From Stella humosa (GTDB lineage Bacteria > Pseudomonadota > Alphaproteobacteria > ATCC43930 > Allostellaceae): a DNA stretch of 64,000 bases. Both the position numbers and the translations under genes were made by a program. Below the pieces are notes generated by a model. That model was not told the DNA's origin and did no database searches. It worked only from the letters and a program-made list of their open reading frames with translations. Of the stretch, positions 1-8,735 are shown one piece after another. Each line of letters opens with the position of its first letter. Within the stretch, counting starts at the first letter, position 1. The stretch is taken from NCBI RefSeq assembly GCF_006738645.1, contig NZ_AP019700.1:1438001-1502000 (forward strand). Reading direction: 5' to 3'.

Positions 1-618
1 CACGAAATCGTCGCCATCGCCGCCGCGCACCATGTCGTCGCCCTGGCCGCCATAGACGAAGTCATGGCCGTCCCCGCCCAGGACGAGGTCGCGGCCCAGG
101 CTGCCGGTCGCCACGTCGTTGCCGGCGCCGCCATCGACCCGGTCGTCGTCGCGCCCGCCATGGATGGTGTCGTCGCCATAGCCGCCATCGACCGTGTCGC
201 GGCCGCGGTTGCCGTTCAGGTCGTCCGGCCCGAAGCCGCCCTCGACGAAGTCGTCGCCGTCGAAGCCGAGCAGCCGGTCGCCGGACGTGCTGCCCAGCAG
301 CGTGTCGTCGCCGGCGAACAGCGCAATGCGCAGGCCGAAGCCGCCGCTGGTGGCCAGGGCGGCCTCGTACTCGGCCACCGAAACGTCCAGGCCGGTGATG
401 GAAAAGGCCTGGCTCGCGTCGATCGCATCGATGCTGCCGCCGGTCAGCTTGCCGTCGGCGGCATAGGTGAAGGTGCCGGTGATGAACTGCTGGTTGCCGG
501 CCTTGTCGACCAGCTGGATCAGCCCGCCCGAGCGGGTGGAGACATGGGTTCCGGTCAGCGACCGCAACCCTTCGTTGGCCGCCATGTCGGCGGGAACATT
601 GGTGACGAATAGGGCCAT
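1..618 (-). CDS. RTX-type (hemolysin-like) calcium-binding repeat protein, 5' part only
   Basis: The first 206 codons are visible; the gene runs off the left edge of the window. The start ATG is at 618-616 and the protein begins MALFVTNVPADMAANEG. Residues 1 to about 100 form a non-repetitive N-terminal region. From about residue 103 glycine- and aspartate-rich nonapeptides of the GGxGxDxxx type follow without a break, for example GGYGDDTIH, GGAGNDVAT and GGQGDDMVR. In this family such repeats form calcium-binding parallel beta-rolls in proteins exported by type I secretion. No signal peptide is visible, as expected for that route. The secretion signal and any catalytic domain would lie in the missing C-terminal part, so the specific function is unknown. 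No type I secretion genes are in the window. Confidence 0.85.
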   Translation of the reverse strand, partial: MALFVTNVPADMAANEGLRSLTGTHVSTRSGGLIQLVDKAGNQQFITGTFTYAADGKLTGGSIDAIDASQAFSITGLDVSVAEYEAALATSGGFGLRIALFAGDDTLLGSTSGDRLLGFDGDDFVEGGFGPDDLNGNRGRDTVDGGYGDDTIHGGRDDDRVDGGAGNDVATGSLGRDLVLGGDGHDFVYGGQGDDMVRGGDGDDFV

Positions 619-636
619 GTCCGTTCCGCTTGTCTG

Positions 637-975
637 CTAGCGCTGCACCGAAGCCAGATAGGCGACGAGGTCGGCGATCTCCTCGATGGTGAAGTCCACG
701 TCGACCATCGGCTTGGCGCCGTGGCCGATGCGGATGCCCTCGGCCAGGGCCTCGGCGATCGCGTCGGCTGGCCAGTCCTTGGTGATGCCGCGAAACGGCC
801 TGGCGCTGGGGTTGGGGCTGGGGCCCGTGCCGGCGATGGAATGGCAGGACGCGCAGTGCTTCTGGGCCAAGGCAGCGCCGGCCTTGGCGCTGCCCTGGGC
901 CGCGGCCGGCGGCGCGACCGGCAGCAGGGCCAGGCCGATACATGCCGCGCCGACCAAACAGGCTGTCCGCTTCAT
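637..975 (-). CDS. Small periplasmic class I cytochrome c
   Basis: This is a 112-residue single-haem cytochrome c. Residues 1 to about 27 are a Sec signal peptide (MKRTACLVGAAC..., ending PPAAAQ). The haem site CASCH is at residues 41-45, and M90 in GHGAKPM is a plausible distal ligand, which is the usual layout of a small soluble class I cytochrome. It would act as an electron carrier in the periplasm. An in-frame ATG eight codons upstream (999) is possible, but the start at 975 gives a normal signal sequence. It lies 18 nt downstream of the RTX gene start on the same strand and diverges from the SDR gene. Its redox partner cannot be named from the context. Confidence 0.85.
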   Translation of the reverse strand: MKRTACLVGAACIGLALLPVAPPAAAQGSAKAGAALAQKHCASCHSIAGTGPSPNPSARPFRGITKDWPADAIAEALAEGIRIGHGAKPMVDVDFTIEEIADLVAYLASVQR

Positions 976-1103
976 CGCCGTCCATCCGTTCTGGCGCACA
1001 TGTGCTGGCGAATCCGCCAGTATGGGGACAAGTCTTGCACGGCGGCACCACCTCGGGAAACCTCGCGGGTGCGGCCAGGGTTGCCACGGGAAGGGATCAG
1101 GAC

Positions 1104-1820
1104 ATGGCGGACGGCGAGCAGGGGCGCGTGGCGATGATATCGGGGGCCAATCGCGGCATCGGCAATGCGGTGGCGCGGCGGCTCCATGCCGAAGGCTATC
1201 GCCTCAGCCTCGGCGTGCGACGGCCGTCGGCCTTCACCGATCGCGCCGGGCTGGAAGGCGGGGCGGACGTCGAACTCTTCGCCTACGAGGCGGCCGAGGC
1301 AGCACACGCGCCGCGCTGGGTCGAGCAGACGATGGCCCGCTTCGGGCGGATCGACGTGCTGGTCAACAATGCCGGCATCCATCGCAACGTAACGCTGGAG
1401 AGCGGCACGGATGCCGAGCTGGACGAGCTGCTCGACATCAACGTCAAGGCGCCGTTCCGCATGATCCGCGCCGCCCTGCCGCACCTGAAGGCGTCGGGCA
1501 GCGGGCGGGTGGTGAACATTTCCTCGATGTCCGGCAAGCGGGTGCGCAACCTGGCCGTCGGCTACCAGATGAGCAAGGCCGCGATGGTGACGCTGGCCCA
1601 CGCCGTGCGCCGCATCGGCTGGGACAGCGGCGTGCGCGCCGTCGCCGTGTGCCCGGGCTATGTGCGCACCGACATGGCGGGCGGCCCGACCGCGCCACCG
1701 CGCGACCAGATGACCGATCCAGACGAGCTGGCCGGGCTGATCGCGGCCGTGGTCGGCCTGTCGAACACGGGCTCGGTCGCCGAACTCCTCGTCAACTGCC
1801 AGTACGAGCACATGCTCTGA
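1104..1820 (+). CDS. SDR-family NAD(P)-dependent oxidoreductase
   Basis: This is a 238-residue classical short-chain dehydrogenase/reductase. The nucleotide-binding motif SGANRGIG is at residues 13-20, VNNAG at about 87-91, a serine in ISSMSGK near 141, and the catalytic YQMSK at 154-158. A PGYVRTDM stretch follows, as in FabG-like enzymes. The start at 1104 is preceded by AAGGGA with 7 nt spacing, so the longer open frame upstream is unlikely to be translated. It sits 62 nt ahead of an OppD-type ATPase on the same strand. The substrate cannot be predicted from these motifs. Confidence 0.9.
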   Translation: MADGEQGRVAMISGANRGIGNAVARRLHAEGYRLSLGVRRPSAFTDRAGLEGGADVELFAYEAAEAAHAPRWVEQTMARFGRIDVLVNNAGIHRNVTLESGTDAELDELLDINVKAPFRMIRAALPHLKASGSGRVVNISSMSGKRVRNLAVGYQMSKAAMVTLAHAVRRIGWDSGVRAVAVCPGYVRTDMAGGPTAPPRDQMTDPDELAGLIAAVVGLSNTGSVAELLVNCQYEHML

Positions 1821-1882
1821 CCCGGCGCCGAAGGCTTGGCAGGATGTTTGCGTAGTCCCCCCTATCCTGGGGGAGACAGCGC

Positions 1883-2866
1883 ATGGCGAGCCTTCTGGAG
1901 ATCGAGAACCTGTCTGTTCGCTTCCCGGCCGGCGGGGCCGTGGTGCAGGCGGTCGACGGCGTCTCCTACTCCGTCGACGAGGGCGAGACGGTGGCGGTGG
2001 TCGGCGAAAGCGGCTGCGGCAAGTCCGTCCACGCCCTGGCGATGACGGGGCTGGTGCCGCGCCCGCCCGCCATCATCGGCGGCGCGGTGCGCTTCGCCGG
2101 CCGCGACCTCGCGACCCTGGAGGAATCGGAGCTGCGGCGCATCCGCGGGCCTGGCATCGGCATGGTCTTCCAGGAGCCGATGACCTCGCTCAATCCGCTG
2201 ATGACGGTCGGCCGGCAACTGACCGAGCATATGCGCACCCATCTGGGCCTGTCGCGGCGGGCCGCGCGCGACCGCGCCGTCGAGCTGCTGGGACTGGTCG
2301 GCATCGGCGAGCCGGCCGCGCGCCTCGACCAGTACCCGCACCATTTCAGCGGCGGCATGCGCCAGCGCGTGATGATCGCGATCGCGCTCGCCTGTCGCCC
2401 GCGGCTCATCATCGCCGACGAGCCGACGACGGCGCTCGACGTCACCATCCAGGCGCAGATCCTGAAGCTGATGAAGGAGCTGACGCGCGAGATGGGCGTG
2501 GCGCTGGTCATCATCACCCACAATCTGGGGCTGGTCGCGCGCTACGCCGACCGCGTCAACGTCATGTATGCCGGCCGCATCGTCGAGCATGGGCGGGCAG
2601 CCGACATCTTCGCCGACCCGCGGCACCCCTACACCCGGGGCCTGCTTGCGTCGGTCCCGCGCCTCGACCGCCCGCGGACCGAGCGCCTGGTGCCGATCGA
2701 CGGCCAGCCGCCGGATCTGTCGCGGCTGGACGGCGGTTGCAGCTACCGCCCGCGCTGCGGCTTCGTCACGGAAGCCTGCGCCCGCTCGCGGCCCGCGCTG
2801 GAGCCCGCAGGCGCCGCCCACGCGGCGGCCTGCTTCCACCCGGGGAAGATGCCGGCCGCCGCGTGA
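1883..2866 (+). CDS. Oligopeptide-type ABC transporter ATPase (OppD/DppD class)
   Basis: This is a 327-residue ABC ATPase. Walker A GESGCGKS is at residues 41-48, the FSGGMRQR signature near 154, and Walker B LIIADEPT near 174. The C-terminal SYRPRCGF...CARSRP segment is the cysteine-bearing extension typical of OppD/DppD ATPases. It is the D partner expected for the binding protein, permeases and F ATPase encoded on the opposite strand at 3813-8563. It is separated from them by two unrelated genes and points towards them. A GGGAG ribosome site precedes the start. Pairing with that transporter is inference from class and proximity. Confidence 0.9.
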   Translation: MASLLEIENLSVRFPAGGAVVQAVDGVSYSVDEGETVAVVGESGCGKSVHALAMTGLVPRPPAIIGGAVRFAGRDLATLEESELRRIRGPGIGMVFQEPMTSLNPLMTVGRQLTEHMRTHLGLSRRAARDRAVELLGLVGIGEPAARLDQYPHHFSGGMRQRVMIAIALACRPRLIIADEPTTALDVTIQAQILKLMKELTREMGVALVIITHNLGLVARYADRVNVMYAGRIVEHGRAADIFADPRHPYTRGLLASVPRLDRPRTERLVPIDGQPPDLSRLDGGCSYRPRCGFVTEACARSRPALEPAGAAHAAACFHPGKMPAAA

Positions 2867-2871
2867 GTGCT

Positions 2872-2893
2872 GGACTTTCTGCCCGGAAAGTCC
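2872..2893. promoter_or_regulatory. Perfect palindrome, candidate operator for the following two-gene module
   Basis: An 8-bp inverted repeat (ggactttc / gaaagtcc) with a 6-nt spacer lies between the OppD gene stop and the start at 2907. Flanking T and A extend each arm to 9 bp. No T-run follows, so an intrinsic terminator is less likely than a protein-binding site. Its position 13 nt ahead of a start codon suits autoregulation, but the binding protein is unknown. Confidence 0.45.
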
Positions 2894-2906
2894 ATATCTT
2901 TCGTCG

Positions 2907-3305
2907 ATGGATGACGATCCAGTCGAAGTGGATGTCGTGGCCGCTTTTGGCGGCAGGGCCGACTATGGACAACGATTTGCCATCTATGTCCCGAACAAGG
3001 ATCGCGATGGCTTGCCGGTAGCGCAGTCGAAATGGCTCAACGAGGCGTTGCAGTTGCTGAGCGCGGTGGGCGGCGGGGCAACGGCCATGCCGCCGGTGAC
3101 CGGGGCCTGGCGCAACCCCGAGACCGGCATTCTCATCATTGAAGAGCCGGTCGTGGTCTACGCGTATGTCAAACCGGCGCTGTTCGTCGAGAGCCTCCCG
3201 GAACTGGCGGCATTCGTCCGGAGGATGGGACGAGAGACCAACCAGGGGGCGATAGCCCTGGAATTCGACGGAGACTTCTTCACGGTCGAAGAGTTCTCGG
3301 ACTGA
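2907..3305 (+). CDS. Uncharacterised protein (first gene of a two-gene module)
   Basis: This 132-residue protein begins MDDDPVEVDVVAAFGGRAD. It has no signal peptide or membrane segment and is acidic, ending FTVEEFSD. The middle reads as alternating strands and helices (FAIYVPNKD, ILIIEEPVVVYAYVKP, LAAFVRRMGRE), suggesting a small alpha/beta fold. I do not recognise the family. It follows a palindrome and is followed 59 nt later by another small unknown gene. The pair splits an otherwise standard opp cluster. Size and layout would fit a toxin-antitoxin-like or other accessory module, but no catalytic motif supports that. Confidence 0.6.
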   Translation: MDDDPVEVDVVAAFGGRADYGQRFAIYVPNKDRDGLPVAQSKWLNEALQLLSAVGGGATAMPPVTGAWRNPETGILIIEEPVVVYAYVKPALFVESLPELAAFVRRMGRETNQGAIALEFDGDFFTVEEFSD

Positions 3306-3364
3306 TCATTGTTTGGGAGCCGGCGCGCGTCGGCCCCGAGGCAAGGGCAAGGAGGCCGGGCCAG

Positions 3365-3796
3365 ATGGTGCAACCGACCGACAAGGTGCCAGGCGCAATG
3401 AAGCTTACGGCTCGGACTGCGCGCGGGCGGCTGAAGAATGTGTCGGCGATGCCAGGGCCGATCGCCGTCGATGATGTGGTCGAGGCGTTCGGCGGTCAGC
3501 GGCTGGGGCCGGTCTTCGGCAATGTCGAAGATCCCGGCATGCTGCTGGCCGTGCGCGATGAATTGATGCGGCGGCTGCGTTCGACCGGCGGGCGCCCCGG
3601 CCTGTCCGGGGACGCTTCCCCCCAACGGGTGCAGGTGTCGGCGGTCGATTGGCAGAAGATCGTCGCCATCGCCGATCATATCGAGGTGGGCCGCCACAAG
3701 CCGTCGCCGGCCCAGGTGGCAAGCATCCTGGTCCATCTTGCCTTGGAGCGGGTGACCGCCGCTGAAATCGACGACTGCATGCGGGCGGCGTCCTAG
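3365..3796 (+). CDS. Uncharacterised protein (second gene of a two-gene module)
   Basis: This 143-residue protein has no signal peptide or membrane segment. AAGGAGG at 3349-3355, 9 nt before the ATG, supports the start, although a second ATG at 3398 is possible. The C-terminal third has a tryptophan-led helix, then the motif RHKPSPAQVASILVHLAL. That pattern is reminiscent of short helical DNA-binding or dimerisation segments, but I cannot assign it to a family. It ends 16 nt before the convergent permease gene. It is probably cotranscribed with the gene at 2907. Confidence 0.6.
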   Translation: MVQPTDKVPGAMKLTARTARGRLKNVSAMPGPIAVDDVVEAFGGQRLGPVFGNVEDPGMLLAVRDELMRRLRSTGGRPGLSGDASPQRVQVSAVDWQKIVAIADHIEVGRHKPSPAQVASILVHLALERVTAAEIDDCMRAAS

Positions 3797-3812
3797 CCGC
3801 GCTACAGCCCGG

Positions 3813-4718
3813 CTACCCCGTCTCCTTCACGTCCAGCGCGTCGCGCAGCGCGTCGCCGACGAAGTTGATGCTGAGCACCGTCAGCATGATGAAGAGGCCG
3901 GGAAAGACGCCCAGCCACCAGGCGCGGGAGATGAAGGTGCGGCCTTCGGCCAGGATCAGGCCCCAGGTGGGCGTGTCGGCGTCGACGCCGAGCCCCAGGA
4001 AACTGAGGCCGGCCTCGGCCAGGATGGCGTAGGAGACGCTGACGGTCGCCTGCACGATGAGCGGCGCGCCGGCATTGGGCAGGACGTGCCGCAGCAGGAT
4101 GCGCCAGTGCGAGCAGCCGACCGTGCGGGCGGCGTCGATGTACTGTTCCTGCTTGATCGTCAGCACCATGCCGCGGGCGATGCGCGCGAAGTCGTCGAGA
4201 TAGGCGAGGCTGACGGCGATGATGACGTTCCAAAGGCCGGTCCCGAACACCGCCACCATGTAGACGGCGATGATGAAGTTCGGGAATGCCCATTGCAGGT
4301 CAATGTAGCGCATCACCACGAAGTCGATCCAGCCGCCGAAATAGCCGGCCAGCAAGCCCAGCGTCACCCCGATCACCAGCGAGATGGCGACCGTGCTGAG
4401 CCCGACCACGATCGACACGCGGGCGCCGGCGATGAGGCGCGAGAGCACGTCGCGGCCGAGGTCGTCGACGCCCAGCGGGTTGGACAGGCTGGGCGGCGAC
4501 AGGGTCAGGTCGAACGAGGTCTCGGTCGGGTCGTAGGGCGACAGCATCGGCCCGAACAGCGCGCAGAACAGCAATAGCGCCAACATCACCAGGCCGAACT
4601 GCGCCTTGCGGTCGGTGCGGAACGGCCGCAGCCAGCGCCGCCGGGCGGGCGGCGGCAGGTCGTCCGCCGGATGGGCGGCCGGGGCCGGCGGGTCGAGGAG
4701 CAGGCTCTGGTCCATCAT
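3813..4718 (-). CDS. Oligopeptide-type ABC transporter permease (OppC/DppC class)
   Basis: This is a 301-residue inner-membrane permease. A hydrophilic proline- and arginine-rich N-terminus of about 35 residues is followed by a first membrane segment (FGLVMLALLLFCALFGPML). The BPD_transp_1 core contains LGVDDLGRDVLSRLI and the EAA-loop sequence IDAARTVGCSHWRILLRHVLPN, which contacts the ATPases. The start ATG at 4718 overlaps the stop of the upstream permease (ATGA), and a second ATG follows directly. It is the last gene of the minus-strand opp operon. The substrate is probably a short peptide or similar organic solute (family knowledge). Confidence 0.92.
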   Translation of the reverse strand: MMDQSLLLDPPAPAAHPADDLPPPARRRWLRPFRTDRKAQFGLVMLALLLFCALFGPMLSPYDPTETSFDLTLSPPSLSNPLGVDDLGRDVLSRLIAGARVSIVVGLSTVAISLVIGVTLGLLAGYFGGWIDFVVMRYIDLQWAFPNFIIAVYMVAVFGTGLWNVIIAVSLAYLDDFARIARGMVLTIKQEQYIDAARTVGCSHWRILLRHVLPNAGAPLIVQATVSVSYAILAEAGLSFLGLGVDADTPTWGLILAEGRTFISRAWWLGVFPGLFIMLTVLSINFVGDALRDALDVKETG

Positions 4719-5662
4719 GAATACCGGATGCGCGGGTCGATGATCGTGTAGAGGACGTCCACCACCAGGTTGGCCCCGATGAAGATGGCCGAGACGGCCA
4801 GGATCGCCCCCTGCACCACGGGATAGTCGCGGTTGAGGATGCCCTCGATCAGCGTCCGCCCCAGGCCCTTGATGGCGAAGACGTTCTCCACCACCACCGT
4901 GCCGGCCAGCATCAGTGCGAGCGCTATGCCCATCACCGTGACGACGGGGATGAGCGCGTTGGGCAGGGCGTGGACCAGCAGGATGCGCCAGGTCAGCAGG
5001 CCCTTGGAGCGCGCGGTGCGCAGGAAGTCGGTCTTCAGCACCTCGATCATCGACGAGCGGATCATGCGGGCGATGATGGCCGAGAAGGTGGTGCCGGCCG
5101 CGATCGCGGGCATGATGAGGTGCGACAGCCAGGGCCAGAACCCCTCCGACATCGGCGAATAGCCGATCGCCGGCAGCCATTGCAGGTTGGCCGCGAAGAG
5201 GATGATCAGGAGGATCGCGAACCAGAAGTCGGGCATCGACAGGCCGAGGAAGGCGACCAGCGTCAGCGCGTTGTCGGCCGGGCTGTTCTTGCGCATGGCG
5301 GCGATGATGCCGGCCGGCACGGCGATGACGCAGGCGACCACGAAGGACAGGCCGGCAATCGACAGCGTTCGCGGCAGCGCCTCGGCCAGGAGCTGGCGCA
5401 CCGGCACCTGGCTGCCATAGATCGAGCTGCCGAAATTGCCGTGCAGCAGTTGCCACAGCCAGCGCGCGTACTGGTCGACCAGCGGCACGTCCATGCCCAG
5501 GGCCCGGCGCAGGTCCTCGGCCGCGGCCGGGTCGCCGGAATCGAACATCATCGCCGCCAGCGGGTCGCCGGGCACGGCCCGCATCATGAAGAAGACGAGG
5601 GTGGCGACCGCCCACATCACGAGCAGCGCCCCTAATATCCGCCGGGTCAGGTAGCCCGCCAT
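4715..5662 (-). CDS. Oligopeptide-type ABC transporter permease (OppB/DppB class)
   Basis: This 315-residue permease starts MAGYLTRRILGALLVMWAVA, the typical OppB/DppB first membrane helix, followed by a periplasmic loop with PGDPLAAM. The EAA region reads LRTARSKGLLTWRILLVHALPN. The C-terminus DVLYTIIDPRIRYS is characteristic of the class. It overlaps the OppC-class gene by 4 bp and follows the binding-protein gene after a 61-nt gap. It forms the heterodimeric membrane channel with the 3813-4718 product. Confidence 0.92.
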   Translation of the reverse strand: MAGYLTRRILGALLVMWAVATLVFFMMRAVPGDPLAAMMFDSGDPAAAEDLRRALGMDVPLVDQYARWLWQLLHGNFGSSIYGSQVPVRQLLAEALPRTLSIAGLSFVVACVIAVPAGIIAAMRKNSPADNALTLVAFLGLSMPDFWFAILLIILFAANLQWLPAIGYSPMSEGFWPWLSHLIMPAIAAGTTFSAIIARMIRSSMIEVLKTDFLRTARSKGLLTWRILLVHALPNALIPVVTVMGIALALMLAGTVVVENVFAIKGLGRTLIEGILNRDYPVVQGAILAVSAIFIGANLVVDVLYTIIDPRIRYS

Positions 5663-5723
5663 CGCGATCTCTCCCCGCTCGTCTGCGCGGCCGGGGACGC
5701 CCGCCCCCGGCCGCGCCTGGTTG

Positions 5724-7505
5724 TCAGGAGAGCGTCGTGCGGTCGAGGTCGACCAGCGCCGGGATCTTGCTGGCGTCGGGGAAGTTCACCTGCTTGCGGT
5801 GGATGAGGATCGTCGCCGGGTGGTAGAGGAAGGCCGAGGCCACCTTGTCGGACGTGATACGGTCGGCCTTCTGCACCAGGGCGCGGCGCTTCTCCAGGTT
5901 GCCTTCCACCCGCTGCTCCTCGATCAGGGCATCGGCCTCCTTGTCGGAGAAATAGCCGAACGGATACTTGGCCTTGTCGCGCTTCTGGCCGTTGAAGAGC
6001 GAGGAGGTCTGCATCCAGTCGACGATGGCGTCGTCGGGGTCGTAGTCGCCGCCGCTGCCGATGCGGACCATGTCCCATTCCATGGTCGAGAACTCGTCGA
6101 GCGCCACCGGGATGTCCTTCACCACCGGCTCCAGCTCGATGCCGATGTTGCGCTTCAGGATGGCGCGGATCACCTCCACCTGGCGGCGCATCGGCGGCGT
6201 CAGCAGCACCTTCAGGCGCGGGAAGCCCTTGCCGTCCGGATAGCCGGCCGCCGCCATCAGGCGCTTGGCCTCGGCCAGGTCGAAGCGCTGCAGGCTGGCC
6301 TTGCCCAACTCCTTGTCGAAGTAGAAGGCCATGGCCGGGTTGACGGAGCCGTGCGCGGGCGTGCCGCGGCCGAACTCCGCCTGTTTGATGAAAAGCTCGC
6401 GGTCGATCGCCTTGGCGATGGCCAGGCGGACCATGAAGCCCTTCTCCTTCATCAGCTCGGCCATCGGCTTGTCGAAGCTGGAGACCTTGAAGGGCTCGCG
6501 GTGCGGGTTGAGCCAGATGGATTCGAAGCCGGGCGAGGGCTGGATGTTGACGACCAGGTCCTTGTTGGCGACCAGCCGGTCGATCAGCTCGGGCGCGATC
6601 TGGCCGCCGCCGATGAGCTGGATGTCGCCCGCCTCGATCGCGGCCGCCAGTGGTTCGGCGTCGAGGATCGGCTGGATGATGACGCGGTCGAGCTTCGGGC
6701 GCTCCGGGTCGTAATATTTATCGAACTTCTCCAGCGTCAGGTTCTGGGCGAGCACGTGCTGGGTGATGCGGAACGGACCGGTGCCGACGGGCATGAGGCC
6801 GTGGGCGGATTCGCCCATCTTCTCGATGGCCGTCTTGTTGAGGATGGTCAGCACCCGGCCGCTCGAGCGCTCGGTGGTCTTGACCAGGAAGGATGCCTGC
6901 GGGCCCACAAGCTTGAAGCGCACCTTGTGGGAGCCCAGCTTCTCCACCCCCCGGACGTTGCCCAGCGCCCGGGAATGGATGGAAACGGCCGGGTTCTTGG
7001 ACCGCTCGTAGGTGAAGATGACGTCGTCGGCGGTGAAGGGCTCGCCGTTGTGGAAGGTCACGCCCTCGCGCAGGTTGAAGGTGTATTCGGTGCCGTCGGC
7101 CGACAGTTCCCAGTCGCGGGCGAGGTCTGCCTCGGCGATCAGCTCGGCATTGATGTGGGTCAGGCCGGACAGGACGTTCGACGTGATCTGGAATTGCAGG
7201 ACCTGGTTCATCTTGGCCGGGTCCAGCGTGGTGATCTGGCCGACCCCGGCCCAGCCGCATTTCAGCGTGCCGCCGGCCTTGCCCTGGGCCATCGCCGGGC
7301 CACGCGGCAGCAGGTGGGCGACCGTCAGCGTGCCCGCCGCCGCCATCAGGCGCAGCACGGCGCGCCGGCCGATCTGTGGCCCAGCCATGTCGGCGCGCGA
7401 CAGGCCGACCAGCGGGTCGCGCGGGTCGAAATCATGGGCATCGTCCCAGGCGGCCCGCATCGCGGCGGCCGTGGGGGGTGCGGAACGGTCGTGGTGATCC
7501 GTCAT
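5724..7505 (-). CDS. ABC transporter substrate-binding protein, family 5 (SBP_bac_5)
   Basis: This 593-residue periplasmic binding protein has a long N-terminal leader. About 47 residues precede a twin-arginine motif ([14 protein letters not shown]) and a hydrophobic stretch ending PAMAQG, consistent with Tat export. The mature domain shows family-5 landmarks: [33 protein letters not shown] and GTGPFRI. It starts by ATGA overlap with the upstream F ATPase gene (7505). Family 5 members bind peptides, nickel or other small solutes, and the specificity here is unknown. The start gives an unusually long pre-RR segment; a later start is possible but would lose the overlap. Confidence 0.92.
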   Translation of the reverse strand: MTDHHDRSAPPTAAAMRAAWDDAHDFDPRDPLVGLSRADMAGPQIGRRAVLRLMAAAGTLTVAHLLPRGPAMAQGKAGGTLKCGWAGVGQITTLDPAKMNQVLQFQITSNVLSGLTHINAELIAEADLARDWELSADGTEYTFNLREGVTFHNGEPFTADDVIFTYERSKNPAVSIHSRALGNVRGVEKLGSHKVRFKLVGPQASFLVKTTERSSGRVLTILNKTAIEKMGESAHGLMPVGTGPFRITQHVLAQNLTLEKFDKYYDPERPKLDRVIIQPILDAEPLAAAIEAGDIQLIGGGQIAPELIDRLVANKDLVVNIQPSPGFESIWLNPHREPFKVSSFDKPMAELMKEKGFMVRLAIAKAIDRELFIKQAEFGRGTPAHGSVNPAMAFYFDKELGKASLQRFDLAEAKRLMAAAGYPDGKGFPRLKVLLTPPMRRQVEVIRAILKRNIGIELEPVVKDIPVALDEFSTMEWDMVRIGSGGDYDPDDAIVDWMQTSSLFNGQKRDKAKYPFGYFSDKEADALIEEQRVEGNLEKRRALVQKADRITSDKVASAFLYHPATILIHRKQVNFPDASKIPALVDLDRTTLS

Positions 7506-8563
7506 GGCGCTACTCCTTCGCAGGCGGGGGCTGGTGGGACGGGGGCGCCGGCCCGGATGCAGGCGGCGAAATGATCGGGGCCCATGGCGCGCGGCGGCGG
7601 GGCCGCTGCCGCGCAGGCCGGGATGGCGACCGGGCAGCGCGGATGGAAGACGCAGCCCGATGGCGGGTTGACGGGGCTCGGCACCTCGCCCGGCAGGGGC
7701 TCGGGCTGGCGCAGGGCCTCGATCGCGGGGTCCGGCACCGGCACCGCCGACAGCAGCGCGCGGGTGTAGGGATGGGCCGGGCGGTCGAACAGCGCATCGG
7801 CGTCGCCCTGCTCGACCAGGCGGCCCAGATACATGACGCCGACCCGCCGGCAGAGATGGCGCACCACGCCCAGGTCGTGGGCGATGAAGAGGTAGGTCAG
7901 GCCGAATGCCTGCTGCAGTTCCTCCAGCAGGTTCACGATCTGCGCCTGGACCGAGACGTCGAGCGCCGACACCGCCTCGTCGCAGACGATGAGGTCGGGC
8001 TTCAAGGCCAGCGCCCGGGCGATGCCGACGCGCTGGCGCTGGCCGCCCGACATCTCGTGCGGGTAGCGCTGGCCGATCCGCCGCGGCAGGCCGCAGATGT
8101 CGAGCAGGTGGTGGATCTCGCGGTCGCGCGCCGCGCGATCCAGCCCCATGCCATGGACGATGAAGGGCTCGGCCAGGATGTCGCCCACCGTCATGCGCGG
8201 GTTGAGCGAGGAGTAGGGGTCCTGGAAGATCGCCTGGACCCGCCGGCGGAAGTTCTTCAGCCGGCTGCCGCCCAGTCGGGTCACGTCCTCGCCGTCGAAA
8301 TGGATGGTGCCGCCCGTGGGCTCCAGCAGCTTCAACAGCGTGCGGGCGATGGTGGTCTTGCCGCAGCCGGACTCGCCGACTAGCCCGAAGGTCTCGCCGC
8401 GGCGGATCGAGAAGGAGACCCCGTCGACCGCGCGCACGCGGGCCACCTCGCGCCGGAAGATCTGGCCCCGCATGACCGGGAAATGCACGGCCAGGCCCTG
8501 CACCTCGATCCGCGCCGCGGACCCGGCATCGCTCGCTGACGTCGTCGCCGTGACACCCTCCAT
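7502..8563 (-). CDS. Oligopeptide-type ABC transporter ATPase (OppF/DppF class)
   Basis: This 353-residue ATPase carries Walker A GESGCGKT, the Q-loop motif [16 protein letters not shown] that marks OppF/DppF, the signature MSGGQRQR and Walker [13 protein letters not shown]. The C-terminal cysteine extension reads [13 protein letters not shown]. It is the first gene of the minus-strand operon, with the order F ATPase, binding protein, permease, permease. The usual adjacent D ATPase is absent and found instead at 1883-2866 on the other strand. The 172-nt gap to the divergent devB gene should hold promoters for both directions. Confidence 0.92.
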   Translation of the reverse strand: MEGVTATTSASDAGSAARIEVQGLAVHFPVMRGQIFRREVARVRAVDGVSFSIRRGETFGLVGESGCGKTTIARTLLKLLEPTGGTIHFDGEDVTRLGGSRLKNFRRRVQAIFQDPYSSLNPRMTVGDILAEPFIVHGMGLDRAARDREIHHLLDICGLPRRIGQRYPHEMSGGQRQRVGIARALALKPDLIVCDEAVSALDVSVQAQIVNLLEELQQAFGLTYLFIAHDLGVVRHLCRRVGVMYLGRLVEQGDADALFDRPAHPYTRALLSAVPVPDPAIEALRQPEPLPGEVPSPVNPPSGCVFHPRCPVAIPACAAAAPPPRAMGPDHFAACIRAGAPVPPAPACEGVAP

Positions 8564-8735
8564 CGCGTGAATGGGAAACGGGGCCGTCGATCGTCCGCTT
8601 GTTCGGTCGGGGGACTTGGGTGCGGTGCAGCAAGAAGCGGGCCAGCATCGGACAGGCCCATCTGCGCGGCTTGCGCGCTTTCAGGCGGCGTCGTACCAAC
8701 GCGGGCAACGGGGATCCCAACGACAAGGACGCCGG

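Noticed and set aside
8571-8735. Upstream extension of the DevB frame
   Set aside because: It would add 55 residues without structure before the membrane anchor. AAGGA and TTG at 8736 give a normal adaptor N-terminus.
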